Assembly (NCBI GenBank): GCA_002176905.1
Contig: MSYE01000111.1
Coordinates: 52,208-116,207, forward strand
Source of the DNA: a bacterium F11
GTDB taxonomy: Bacteria > Elusimicrobiota > Elusimicrobia > F11
Direction of reading: 5' to 3'
Length of the DNA: 64,000 bases
The stretch's first letter is position 1; each line of letters opens with the position of its first letter. Of the stretch, positions 9,190-18,700 are shown piece after piece. A program made the position numbers and the translations under genes. The notes under the pieces were generated by a model, which saw only the letters and a program-made list of their open reading frames with translations, ran no database searches and was not told where the DNA came from.

Positions 9190-9579
9190 ATGATTGGGGT
9201 TCTAATTGTTACTCACGGTCAGTTCGGTGAGGATTTGTTAAAAACAGCTTGTGCCATAATGAAAGAGACAGAAAATGTCGCCGCGCTAAATCTTTCAAGG
9301 AGATTGGAATTTTCAACTTTGAGGCAAAGGGTCGTCGAAGAAGTTAATCGGCTAGACAGGTCTTCGGGTGTAATCGTCCTGACCGATACCTTTGGAGGAA
9401 CCTCTTATAATACATGTATTCCCCTGTTAAAAGATTTTAACTTGGTTTTGATAACAGGTGTGAATTTGCCGATGCTTTTGTCAGCTTTTACTAATAGAAA
9501 AAGGCTTTCGTTAAAGGATTTGGCCAGAAAAATATCTGATGATGCCAAGAAAACCATTTCCATCATTTCGGAATCGTAA
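9190..9579 (+). CDS. PTS EIIA component, mannose/sorbose type
   Basis: A 129-residue single-domain EIIA-Man protein. It opens with GVLIVTHGQFGEDLL, where H9 is the expected phosphorylation site, and has VIVLTDTFGGTSYNTC and LITGVNLPMLLSAF, the typical Man-EIIA blocks. No IIB, IIC or IID partner lies in the window, so it is more likely a regulatory phosphocarrier than part of a transporter. It sits 11 nt after rapZ and 11 nt before the HPr gene. Confidence 0.88.
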   Translation: MIGVLIVTHGQFGEDLLKTACAIMKETENVAALNLSRRLEFSTLRQRVVEEVNRLDRSSGVIVLTDTFGGTSYNTCIPLLKDFNLVLITGVNLPMLLSAFTNRKRLSLKDLARKISDDAKKTISIISES

Positions 9580-9590
9580 TTTACCCCGTC

Positions 9591-9860
9591 ATGATTGAAA
9601 AAGAATACACAGTCAGTAACAAATTGGGGCTACATGCAAGACCAGCATCGATGTTTGTCACCACGACGGGTCGGTTTCAATGTCAGGTCAAAGTTCTTAA
9701 AGATGGGCAGGAGATTGATGGGAAGAGCATCATGGGCCTTCTCATGTTGGCCGCTGGTCCGGGTTCCAAACTCTTCATCAGAGCCGATGGCGTAGATGAG
9801 AATGATGCCATTTTGGCTTTGGATGATTTGTTTGCCCGGCGATTTGATGATGAGGATTAA
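9591..9860 (+). CDS. ptsH: Phosphocarrier protein HPr
   Basis: An 89-residue HPr. H15 in GLHARPAS is the site phosphorylated by EI, and S46 in GKSIMGLLMLA is the HprK regulatory site. The rest (GPGSKLFIRADGVDENDAILAL) is typical. Having both residues means the protein can be both phosphoryl carrier and HprK substrate. It lies directly before ptsI. Confidence 0.95.
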   Translation: MIEKEYTVSNKLGLHARPASMFVTTTGRFQCQVKVLKDGQEIDGKSIMGLLMLAAGPGSKLFIRADGVDENDAILALDDLFARRFDDED

Positions 9861-9869
9861 GAGTAATAA

Positions 9870-11651
9870 ATGAGCACGATCAAAAAAGATTCCCTTATAT
9901 TAAGAGGTGTGGCAGCGTCCGATGGGATTGCTATCGGTCCGGCCTTTGTCTTAGAAGATGAAGAAGTTGCCATTCCTCAATGGGATGTTCCCAAAGATCG
10001 TGTAAAAAGCGAGGTTGCTAGATTTCGCTATGCTTTGGCGCGTACCAAAGAGGAAATGGCGGCCATTCATAACAAAGCGTTAAAATATTTTGGTAAATCC
10101 CATGCCAAATTAATGGATGCCTACCTTCTTATCCTGAATGATCCTTTCCTCAATAAAGATGTCATCAAAATTATTGATACCAATCGTGTTAATGCGGAAT
10201 ATGCTTTAACCCAGGTCATTGATCGAACCATCAAAGTGATGGAAAAGTTCGATGATGAATATTTCCGTGATCGGAAATACGACATCTTGGATATCGGCCA
10301 TAAAGTTTTGCGCCATTTGATGGGACATGTAAAAAAGACACTGCAGTCCATAAGTGAACCCTCCATTGTGATTGCCCATAACTTAACCCCCACAGATACC
10401 ATGCATCTGAAAGACAACAAGGCCGTTGCCTTTGCGACCAATATCGGAGGAAAAACCGCACATGCTGCCCTTTTGGCACAATCCATGACCATCCCTGCGG
10501 TGGTTGGAATGAGGGATGTGACCAGCCATGTTCGAACCGGAGACCTCATTATTGTCGATGGGGAAGAAGGGATTGTGGTTGTTCGTCCCAATGCCACTCT
10601 TTTGGCCAAATACAGAAAAGAACAAGAACGACGCCTGGGAGAACAAAAACGTCTTGAAAAATTAAGAGACCTTCCTGCTCAAACTCTTGATGGGAGACGC
10701 ATTATTTTGGCCGCCAATATCGAAACATCCGAAGATGTTGCGGTTGCCCTTGCACATGGAGCCCAAGGTATAGGTCTTTATCGTACGGAATTTCTTTTTA
10801 TCGATCAGAAGTCAGCCCCAACAGAGGATCAACATTATCAGAGTTATAAGAAAGCGGTTCGGGCCGCTTATCCTCAACCGGTGATTATTCGGACCATGGA
10901 TATTGGTGGAGACAAACTTCTCTCTCTCGGATTGGGTGGGATTTCGCCAGAAAACAATCCCTTCTTGGGCTTGAGAGGTATTCGTTTGTGTTTGAAGTTT
11001 CCGGAAATTTTTAAAACACAGTTAAAAGCCATCCTTCGAGCTTCTACCGAAGGGAAATTGAAAATTATGTATCCCATGGTGTCTGGTATTGATGAACTTC
11101 GGGCTGCCAATGCCTACCTTCAAGAAGTCAAAAGTGAATTGAGGTCCAGTCAGACTCCTTTTGATGAATCCATTGAAGTGGGAATGATGGTCGAAGTTCC
11201 TTCGGCCGCCCTGATGGTGGATATTTTGGCGCGCGAAGTGGATTTCTTTTCAATTGGAACCAATGATTTGATCCAATATGCCTTGGCGGTGGATCGGGTG
11301 AATGAAAATGTGGCGAGTTTGTATCAACCTTTACACCTTTCTGTTCTTCGGTTGATTGATCAGACAGTTAAGGCGGGTCATAATATTGGGAATAAATGGG
11401 TTGGCGTCTGCGGCGAAATGGCATCCGAACCAGAGCTTGTGCCTATTTTGTTGGGATTGGATGTTGATGAATTGTCAGTTGCCCCAAGTTCTGTCCCCAA
11501 AGTCAAAGAGATGATACGCTCCACGTCTTATTCTGAATGTGTCAAACTCGTCCATGAAGTCATGAATTCGTCCAGTCTGGAATCGGCACAAAGAATTCTT
11601 CATCTTTTTGCCACACAATTGGCAGCTTCCAAAGTGCCTTCTCTAAAATGA
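9870..11651 (+). CDS. ptsI: Phosphoenolpyruvate-protein phosphotransferase (enzyme I)
   Basis: Enzyme I transfers phosphate from PEP to HPr. The 593-residue protein has the HPr-binding and swivelling domain with the active-site His198 in GGKTAHAALLA, then the PEP-binding TIM barrel with GIGLYRTEFLF, IIRTMDIGGDK, NPFLGLRGIR, MVEVPSAALMVD, FFSIGTNDLIQYALAVDR and the catalytic Cys motif VCGEMASEP. All expected motifs are intact. It ends the PTS block; a 161-nt gap with palindromes separates it from lepA. Confidence 0.96.
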   Translation: MSTIKKDSLILRGVAASDGIAIGPAFVLEDEEVAIPQWDVPKDRVKSEVARFRYALARTKEEMAAIHNKALKYFGKSHAKLMDAYLLILNDPFLNKDVIKIIDTNRVNAEYALTQVIDRTIKVMEKFDDEYFRDRKYDILDIGHKVLRHLMGHVKKTLQSISEPSIVIAHNLTPTDTMHLKDNKAVAFATNIGGKTAHAALLAQSMTIPAVVGMRDVTSHVRTGDLIIVDGEEGIVVVRPNATLLAKYRKEQERRLGEQKRLEKLRDLPAQTLDGRRIILAANIETSEDVAVALAHGAQGIGLYRTEFLFIDQKSAPTEDQHYQSYKKAVRAAYPQPVIIRTMDIGGDKLLSLGLGGISPENNPFLGLRGIRLCLKFPEIFKTQLKAILRASTEGKLKIMYPMVSGIDELRAANAYLQEVKSELRSSQTPFDESIEVGMMVEVPSAALMVDILAREVDFFSIGTNDLIQYALAVDRVNENVASLYQPLHLSVLRLIDQTVKAGHNIGNKWVGVCGEMASEPELVPILLGLDVDELSVAPSSVPKVKEMIRSTSYSECVKLVHEVMNSSSLESAQRILHLFATQLAASKVPSLK

Positions 11652-11686
11652 AACTTCCTGAGCTTACCTCGACTACCATAATAAAT

Positions 11687-11790
11687 ACCCGGCTTCGCCT
11701 TCGGCTACGCCGTGGTTATCCTCCAGGTTCCATGGGTTTCATCTCGGCGAAGCCCATTTGGCATGCAACCACGGGTTTACCCGGGGTAAT
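11687..11790. repeat. GC-rich palindromic element between ptsI and lepA
   Basis: The gap holds two interleaved perfect inverted repeats: GGCTTCGCC (11691-11699) with GGCGAAGCC (11746-11754), and CCGTGGTT (11710-11717) with AACCACGG (11767-11774). A small CGGGT/ACCCG hairpin lies at 11772-11783. The crossed order of the two long repeats would give a pseudoknot-like fold if transcribed. It may be a dispersed repeat or a structured leader of lepA; no reading frame of note lies in it. Confidence 0.45.
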
Positions 11791-11812
11791 CTGCGAAGTC
11801 GGATAAAATCCT

Positions 11813-13597
11813 ATGTCCCAACATATTCGAAATTTTTGCATTATCGCTCACATTGATCATGGTAAGTCCACCCTTGCGGATCGTCTTTTGGAAATAACCG
11901 AGACCGTTCCCAAGCGCCAAATGAGAGGCCAGATCTTAGACGGAATGGAGTTGGAACGAGAGCGTGGAATCACCATCAAGGCCAAAGCCGTCCGAATGAA
12001 ATACAAAGGACGGACTCTGAACCTAATTGACACCCCAGGTCATGTTGACTTCACTTATGAGGTTTCAAAGGCCCTGCAAGCCTGTGAGGGAGCTCTTCTT
12101 GTGGTGGATGCTGCTCAAGGGGTTGAAGCCCAAACCATGGCCAATGCCCAATTGGCATTTGATGCGGGATTAAAGGTGATACCCGTGATCAATAAAATTG
12201 ACTTACCAGCAGCCAATCCGGAAAAAGTTCACGAGGAAATATTTGAAATCTTATCCATTGTTGATGATCCCATTTATATTAGCGCGAAAACGGGACAGGG
12301 AGTTGAAAAAGTATTGGATGTCTTAATCGAAAATGTCCCAACCCCAAAGGGATCAAAAGACAATCCTCTTAAAGCCCTTGTCTTTGATTCCTTTTTTGAT
12401 GTTTTTCGTGGTGTGGTTATCTTTATTCGAATGGTGGAAGGCCATGTTAAGAAAGGAGACAAGGTTCGGTTTATGGCGACCGGAGAAGAATTTGAAGTGG
12501 AAGAATTGGGGTATATGACCATGAAGCGAGAATCCGCTCCTCACTTAAGCGCCGGAGCAGTGGGGTATTTCATTTTGGGGATTCGCGATGCGGGCCAAGT
12601 CCACATAGGGGATACGGTGACGTCTCATGAGCGACCCGCCAAAGAACCCCTGCCAGGATATTCAGAAGTGAAACCTTTTGTTTTTTGTGGTATGTTTCCG
12701 ATTAATTCAAAAGATTATGAAATCTTGAAGGCGGCTCTCGAAAAGTTACATCTCACCGATTCCTCATTCAAATTTGAACCCGAAACCTCAACTGCTCTTG
12801 GTTTTGGATTTCGATGTGGATTTCTCGGTCTTCTCCATATGGATATTATTCGTCAACGGTTGGAGCGAGAATTTGATCTGAATTTGATTATCACCGCTCC
12901 AAACGTTGTTTTTCATCTTATCGACAACAATGGAAACGAGACTGAGTTGGACAATCCCTCTCACTTTCCAGCAACAACCCGTGATTTTGAGGTTTTGGAA
13001 CCGTATGTAAAAGCCACTATCCTCACTCCCTCTGATTTTACGGGGCCCATAATGCAACTCTGTCAGGATCGTAGGGGTATTATGTTGGATATGAAATACA
13101 TCACCACCACGCGCGTACGATTTCAATATGAATTACCATTAGCGGAAATCGTTGTTAATTTTTATGATCAGTTAAAATCCATTTCAAAAGGGTATGCTTC
13201 TTTTGACTACGAACCAATTGAGACACGTCGCGGTGACCTCGTTAAATTGGAGATGATGGTCGCCGGAGAGACTTTGGATGCGCTCTCTTATGTTGTTCAT
13301 AAAGACAGAGCCTATTCTTGGGGAAGACGAATGGCAGGAAAATTGAGAGAGCTTATTCCCAGACAACTTTTTGAAATTCCTGTTCAGGCAAAAGTCGAAG
13401 GGCGTATTATTGCACGAGAAAGCATTCGGGCCATGAGAAAGGACGTATTGGCAAAATGTTATGGCGGTGACGTCTCGCGAAAAAGGAAACTTCTGGAAAA
13501 ACAAAAAAAAGGCAAAAAAAGAATGAAACAATTTGGAACTGTTGAAATTCCGCAAGAGGCCTTTCTGGCTGCTTTGCAATTATCGGAGGACGATTAA
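11813..13597 (+). CDS. lepA: Elongation factor 4 (LepA), back-translocating GTPase
   Basis: LepA is a ribosome-binding translational GTPase. The 594-residue protein has G1 AHIDHGKST, the switch I region with RGITIKAK, G3 DTPGHVDF, G4 NKIDLPAA and G5 SAKTGQG, followed by EF-G-like domains and the LepA-specific C-terminal domain (DVLAKCYGGDVSRKRKLLEKQKKGKKRMK). The length is normal. lepB follows 4 nt after its stop, with GGAGGA inside the lepA end serving as ribosome binding site, so lepA-lepB is an operon as in E. coli. Confidence 0.97.
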   Translation: MSQHIRNFCIIAHIDHGKSTLADRLLEITETVPKRQMRGQILDGMELERERGITIKAKAVRMKYKGRTLNLIDTPGHVDFTYEVSKALQACEGALLVVDAAQGVEAQTMANAQLAFDAGLKVIPVINKIDLPAANPEKVHEEIFEILSIVDDPIYISAKTGQGVEKVLDVLIENVPTPKGSKDNPLKALVFDSFFDVFRGVVIFIRMVEGHVKKGDKVRFMATGEEFEVEELGYMTMKRESAPHLSAGAVGYFILGIRDAGQVHIGDTVTSHERPAKEPLPGYSEVKPFVFCGMFPINSKDYEILKAALEKLHLTDSSFKFEPETSTALGFGFRCGFLGLLHMDIIRQRLEREFDLNLIITAPNVVFHLIDNNGNETELDNPSHFPATTRDFEVLEPYVKATILTPSDFTGPIMQLCQDRRGIMLDMKYITTTRVRFQYELPLAEIVVNFYDQLKSISKGYASFDYEPIETRRGDLVKLEMMVAGETLDALSYVVHKDRAYSWGRRMAGKLRELIPRQLFEIPVQAKVEGRIIARESIRAMRKDVLAKCYGGDVSRKRKLLEKQKKGKKRMKQFGTVEIPQEAFLAALQLSEDD

Positions 13598-13601
13598 TAT
13601 T

Positions 13602-14543
13602 ATGGAAGCCCGACTGTTTTTTATTTCAATGTGGTGTGGAGTCTATGGTCTTCTTCTTCGGCAACTTTTTCAGAAATTCCAATCGTACAAGAACGTCTAT
13701 ACCACCATCTTCTTTAATAGCCTATTTTGGGGTACCGTGGGATTTGTATTGGGTATGTTAAGGGCCAGTTATCTCACAGAAGCAGAATACCAACTCAAAT
13801 ATTCGATTTTCTATGCGGTGATAGGAATGCTATTTGGGGCGGGTCTGGGTTATTGGCGTGGTCGAGATAAAGAAAGAAGAGAAAAGCTGCTTCATGATAA
13901 TTTGGAATGGGCAGATACCGGATTCTCAGCGATATTGCTGGCTTCTCTGGTGATGTTTTTTATTATTCAGGCTTTTAAAATCCCATCAGGATCGATGAGA
14001 ATGACTTTTGTCGAGGGTGATCACTTGTTTGTTAACAAGTTTATTTATGGGGTTCCCGTCCCGTTTACAAATAAAAAATTCTTTAAATTTAAAAAAGTGA
14101 AAAGTGGAGAGATTGTTATCTTTCGTTTTCCGTCAAAGGACAAAACCAATCCTCACTATGGAAAAGATTTCATCAAACGTGTTGTTGCGGTCGAAGGGCA
14201 GATCGTGGAAATCAAAAACAAAGTTCTCATCGTTGATGGAGTGGAGCAGGAAGAACCTTTCAAACAGCACAAAGACTCCAGGATTTACAACCCTTCCTTT
14301 AAATTGGATCCCAAGGATTTTCAGGAGCGATGGGAAACCGCCAATTTTTCTTCCATGGGAGGGAATGATATTCGGGACAATTTCGGTCCTGTTGTTATTC
14401 CATCGGGGCGAATCATGGTCATGGGAGACAACCGAGACCGATCCTTCGACTCTCGCTATTGGGGGCCCCTTCCTTTGTCGGCCATAAAGGGCAAAGCCCT
14501 TCTCCTTTATTGGCCTTTGCGCCGGTTTCGCATGATTCATTAA
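13602..14543 (+). CDS. lepB: Signal peptidase I
   Basis: Signal peptidase I cleaves signal peptides of exported proteins. The protein has several N-terminal membrane segments, then the catalytic serine motif IPSGSM, the lysine motif DFIKRVVAVEGQ and the C-terminal GDNRDRSFDSRYWGPLP box. The usual PSGSMxPTL is altered to PSGSMRMTF, a small departure next to the catalytic Ser. An in-frame start at 13533 exists, but the ATG at 13602 has GGAGGA 11 nt upstream and gives a sensible N-terminus (MEARLFFISMW), so it is preferred (313 residues). It ends in a TAATG overlap with hemW. Confidence 0.94.
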   Translation: MEARLFFISMWCGVYGLLLRQLFQKFQSYKNVYTTIFFNSLFWGTVGFVLGMLRASYLTEAEYQLKYSIFYAVIGMLFGAGLGYWRGRDKERREKLLHDNLEWADTGFSAILLASLVMFFIIQAFKIPSGSMRMTFVEGDHLFVNKFIYGVPVPFTNKKFFKFKKVKSGEIVIFRFPSKDKTNPHYGKDFIKRVVAVEGQIVEIKNKVLIVDGVEQEEPFKQHKDSRIYNPSFKLDPKDFQERWETANFSSMGGNDIRDNFGPVVIPSGRIMVMGDNRDRSFDSRYWGPLPLSAIKGKALLLYWPLRRFRMIH

Positions 14544-15622
14544 TGGGTATAGGTCTCTATATTCACATTCCTTTTTGCCAATCCCGTTGTGGATATTGTG
14601 ATTTTGCTACTTATACATACCAGGAAGATCATCTCGATCGGTATTGTAAAGCCCTTTCTTATGAAATGAATCAAGTTCCTTCCAAAGTGATAGATACCCT
14701 TTTTTTGGGAGGGGGAACGCCCACCGTGTTGTCAGTGAAACAAATTGAGTCCCTTTTCTCCAATTTAAGATCTCATCACAAATGGGATGGGCTATCCGAA
14801 GCCACTGTTGAAGCCAATCCGGAAAGTGCGACAGAAGAGAGACTTTTGGCTTTTCAGCGTGAGGGGATCAACCGATTGAGCTTTGGTATTCAAGATTCTC
14901 ATGACCGATTGTTGAAATCAATGGATCGTCTTCATTCTTGGGATCAAGGTCGAGAGGTCTTCCAAAAGGCGCGATCACTCAACTTTAACAATATTAACCT
15001 GGATCTCATCTTTGGATTGCCAGGCCAATCGCTGTCTGATTGGGACCAAACCCTCATCGATGTTATGGGATTGGGGCCAGAGCACATATCCCTCTATGCT
15101 CTGAAAATTGAATCAGGAACACCCTTTGATAAAGCAGGCATTACCGTTGATCAAGACCTTCAAGCCGATATGTATATACGGGCATCGGAGATATTAACAA
15201 GGGAAGGATATGACCATTATGAGATCTCCAACTTCGCCAAACCGGGTTTTGCCTGCCAACACAATTTAAAATATTGGAAAAACGAAGAGACCATGGGATT
15301 GGGACTTTCAGCTGCCAGCTTTTTGGATGGGGAACGCCGAACAAATCCCCGTGGCCTGTGGGAATATATCGAAGGAATGGAGCCTCAGGGCGATCTGAAT
15401 CCATCCCTGGTTCGGTTATCTCCTGAAGATCGAGAAAAAGAGGATGTGATGTTGGGGCTTCGCCTTAAAGAAGGGGTTCCTTATCACCAAATTGAGAAGA
15501 TGTGTCTCCCCATTTTCCAATCATTTATCGATCAGAAGTTGGCCTTTATCCAGGATGATCGATATGTGCTCAATCCGAAGGGATGGCTATTGTCCAATCA
15601 ATTGTTTCAATTCTTGATTTAA
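14543..15622 (+). CDS. hemW: Heme chaperone HemW (radical SAM, coproporphyrinogen oxidase-like)
   Basis: A 359-residue radical SAM protein. The cluster motif is C12-QSR-C16-GY-C19 within YIHIPFC, followed by LFLGGGTPTVL, EANPESATEE, NRLSFGIQD and NLDLIFGLPGQS, all typical of HemN/HemW. The C-terminal ILNPKGWLLSNQLF resembles the HemW winged-helix end. HemW lacks the extra residues of true coproporphyrinogen III dehydrogenase and is thought to deliver heme. The frame extends upstream to 14459, but the ATG at 14543 overlaps the lepB stop and begins the conserved sequence. Confidence 0.9.
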   Translation: MGIGLYIHIPFCQSRCGYCDFATYTYQEDHLDRYCKALSYEMNQVPSKVIDTLFLGGGTPTVLSVKQIESLFSNLRSHHKWDGLSEATVEANPESATEERLLAFQREGINRLSFGIQDSHDRLLKSMDRLHSWDQGREVFQKARSLNFNNINLDLIFGLPGQSLSDWDQTLIDVMGLGPEHISLYALKIESGTPFDKAGITVDQDLQADMYIRASEILTREGYDHYEISNFAKPGFACQHNLKYWKNEETMGLGLSAASFLDGERRTNPRGLWEYIEGMEPQGDLNPSLVRLSPEDREKEDVMLGLRLKEGVPYHQIEKMCLPIFQSFIDQKLAFIQDDRYVLNPKGWLLSNQLFQFLI

Positions 15623-15654
15623 ACGCGTTATTTGAATTCAAAACTCCCCAATTG

Positions 15655-15708
15655 TTACAACTAATTTACAGATCCTTAAGGAAATCTTAAGACCCCTTCA
15701 GCTAGAAT
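15655..15708 (+). promoter_or_regulatory. Four-repeat operator and -10 upstream of giant gene 1 (PhoB/OmpR-like)
   Basis: Half-sites TTAC (15655), TTAC (15666), TTAA (15676) and TTAA (15687) are spaced 11, 10 and 11 bp. A -10-like TAGAAT lies at 15703-15708, 16 bp after the last half-site, and no -35 hexamer is visible. The same 37-bp pattern occurs at 40110 and 46833. Direct repeats of about 11 bp in place of the -35 are the hallmark of PhoB/OmpR-family activated promoters. Just after it, ATTATCTT/AAGATAAT (15709-15730) can form a hairpin in the leader. Confidence 0.7.
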
Positions 15709-15760
15709 ATTATCTTGATGAAAAGATAATTAAACCAGCTGATTTAGAGGGAGTTTTGTC

Positions 15761-18700
15761 TTGCCGAGAAGATCTTATCTTAAGTTGCCCGCCATCCTTT
15801 TGTCATTGTTGTTTTTTGCGACGAATTGCGTCTTTGCGAACGTGGCCGAATCCAACTTTTGGAAGGAAAGGAAAAAGGCCATAAAACTAACCCGCTTGCC
15901 AAGCCCCCACCTTGGCGGTAGTGGCTCTCTCTTTATTGATAAATTTCCTCAGCTCAAACCCCCTTCTTCTATAAAAGCATTACCCAAGCGTATCCAGGAA
16001 GGTCTACCTTCCAAAATTGATCCCGCCTTGAAATCGTTGTTAACCGATATTCCCTATCAGTATGGATCCATTCGCAAGGTGAATATTCCAAAGAATCCAA
16101 ACGGAAAAATCATTTTGCAAATTCAAGATGTGCATATGAATCACGAAGCCCAAACCAACATCGGTAACATGGTCGAGGAATTAATTAAAAAAGATCAATT
16201 GGATCTTATTGCTCTTGAGGGGCATCATGGGGATTTCAAGTTAAAACCTTTTCAGCATTATTCCAACAAGGCCGTTGTTAAAAAAGTGGCCAATTTCCTA
16301 ATTCAGTCAAACAAAATCACCGGTCCCATATATGTTGGCCTCACCAGCCAATATAATACGCCCCCCATTATCGGAGTTGACGATCCTCTTCACTATGGGG
16401 CTAATATTGAAGCCTATCGCAAATCTTCGATGCACATGGATGCCTACCAAAAACAAGGTATTGAGACAGAAAAAGAGTTGGAAAAGGAGAAAAACGATGT
16501 TTTCAATTCCAATCTGAAAGAATTTGATAAGAGAGTGGGGGAATACCGTAATGGATTGCTGTCCCTTGGGCGTTTCGTCCAGCTCATCGCTCAATCAAGT
16601 TCTTTAGATGAATACCCGGCAGCTAAGATATTCGTTGAAGCCTTTACGCTTGAATCAAGGATGGATTTTCGGAAGTTGGAATTGGAGAGATCTCGACTCA
16701 TAACAAAATTGGTTGAAAACCTAGATGAAAAAACCCTATCTGAATTGACCGCCAACAGCATCGCTTACCGAACCAATCAAATGCATCATGCTGATTTTTA
16801 CCGATACCTACAAAAAATATGTCTCCAAAATAAGGTTTCTTTGGATCAATTTAAGAATATGAACAGCTACATTCGTTATGTTCTCCTTTCTGCGCAGATT
16901 GATCCGCAGAAGCTTTTTGCAGAACTGCGTCACCTTGAGGAAAGAAAATACGCTGAAAAAATTCAAAATTTGCATGAAAGAACCCTGGTTCACAAAAGCC
17001 GACAATTGCATTTGACGAAGAAGTTGATTGATTTCTCGCTCACCAGGGAAGAATGGGCGGAATATTCAAAGGGAGAGAATAGCTCGGCATTTGATCATCA
17101 GCAGATGTCTTTAGCCTCTTTTGAAAAATTTTATGAAGAGGCCATTCTTCGAGATAAGGCCATCTCCGAAAATCTCGTTGAACTTATGAAGAAGGGGGAA
17201 TCTCGGATTGCTGTGTTGGTAACGGGGGGGTTCCATTCAAAAGGAATTGAAGAACATCTCGATGAAAGGGGCTTTACCTCCATTCAATTTGCACCACGAA
17301 TTGAGAGAGTAAATACCGAAAAAGGAACTGCTTATCTGTCTGTGTTTACCCAAGAAAAAACCCCAATTGAGAAACTTTTTGGTGGTCAGAAACTGTTTCT
17401 AACTTACAATCCGTTCAGTCCCGTTATCCGGTTTGAAACCGCCGGAACCATTCCTGCCGAAGAGCTGTGGTCGGCACCAGACAGAGAGAGGATCTCTCAA
17501 ATATTTGCAAAGTTGGCTCCCGGATTTGCCGATCAGATAAGGGTGGTAAAGGTAAGCGGGGGTGGTTTGGATTCCGTTGTTGAGATTTCTTTTATAAAGA
17601 ACAATGAGGACGTCGTTGAGCCCATTCAGTTGAGGATTCAGAAAGATAGAAGGGGAGATATTGCTTCTATCCAACAAGTTGAAGAAGGAGCGGAGGCCTA
17701 CGAGCCTCATGCTTGGCAATTGGTTTTGGTCGCCCTTTATAGGCAAATATACCGAATCAAATGGTTGGGTTTCGTGGCTCCTGTCTTGGAATGGCCATTA
17801 TACCGGCTTCTGCCAAAAAACGGGCAATCTTATCTCTTTTGGTTATTGGTGTTGCATCCCAATCAAACTCTTAATGATGTTCTAAAGCACTGGATTGGTT
17901 TGCATGTTATTTCTCACGCAACGTTAAAAGCGGGCCAAAAACATGTTAACCGATTTCTCTCATGGTTGGACTCGGAGTGGGCCAATATGTTGGCGCATTG
18001 GGAAATCAATCGAATTTTACCAGAAGCCCCCCAGCAGATTACGGGCTTATTAAACGAAAATGAAACCCAGGTATATGTAGAAGACCAGGACGTTGTTATC
18101 TCAGTTGAACAGAGAAAGTTTGAACACAGCCAAGCCATGAGTGATGTGTCCACCTTGCGAATGTCATCTCGGAATACCCGGATGCGGGTAATGCCAATGG
18201 AAGAGGCTATGAACCGATTGAGCATCTACAATCGATCTCATGGTAATACGCGTCAATGGAGAACGGGACAAGGCGCAGATGAGGTTATTACAGATAGCAG
18301 TGAAATTCGGTCACAATTTCGATCCTATCAGGCTTATATTGATGATGTGATTGATCAAGAGTCAGAAGCCGGTTGGGAGTTTTTTACTCTTTTTGACAAC
18401 AGCAACACATTCGGAAACCCGAACTATATCGCCTTTGTAGACGGCCTTATCTATCACGGAACCGGTATGGAAGGGCAGGATGAGTTTGTTCAAGATTTTG
18501 ATAAGCCTTTCCTTTCCTTGGTTCAATATCCTGATGGCCATGTTGAAATGGATGAAATTTATTATGAGATTGATGAAGAAGAAAGCGGTTGGACTGAAAA
18601 TTATATTTACCAAAAACGGGCAAAAGCCTATAAAGTCGACCGCATAAGTCCCGATGTTTGGACAACAGGAGAGGAGCTAAAAGGGATTCAGGCTTTTAAT

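Noticed and set aside
10121..10609. 162-codon minus-strand frame opposite ptsI
   Set aside because: Overlaps a complete enzyme I gene in antisense; no recognisable domain and no ribosome binding site.
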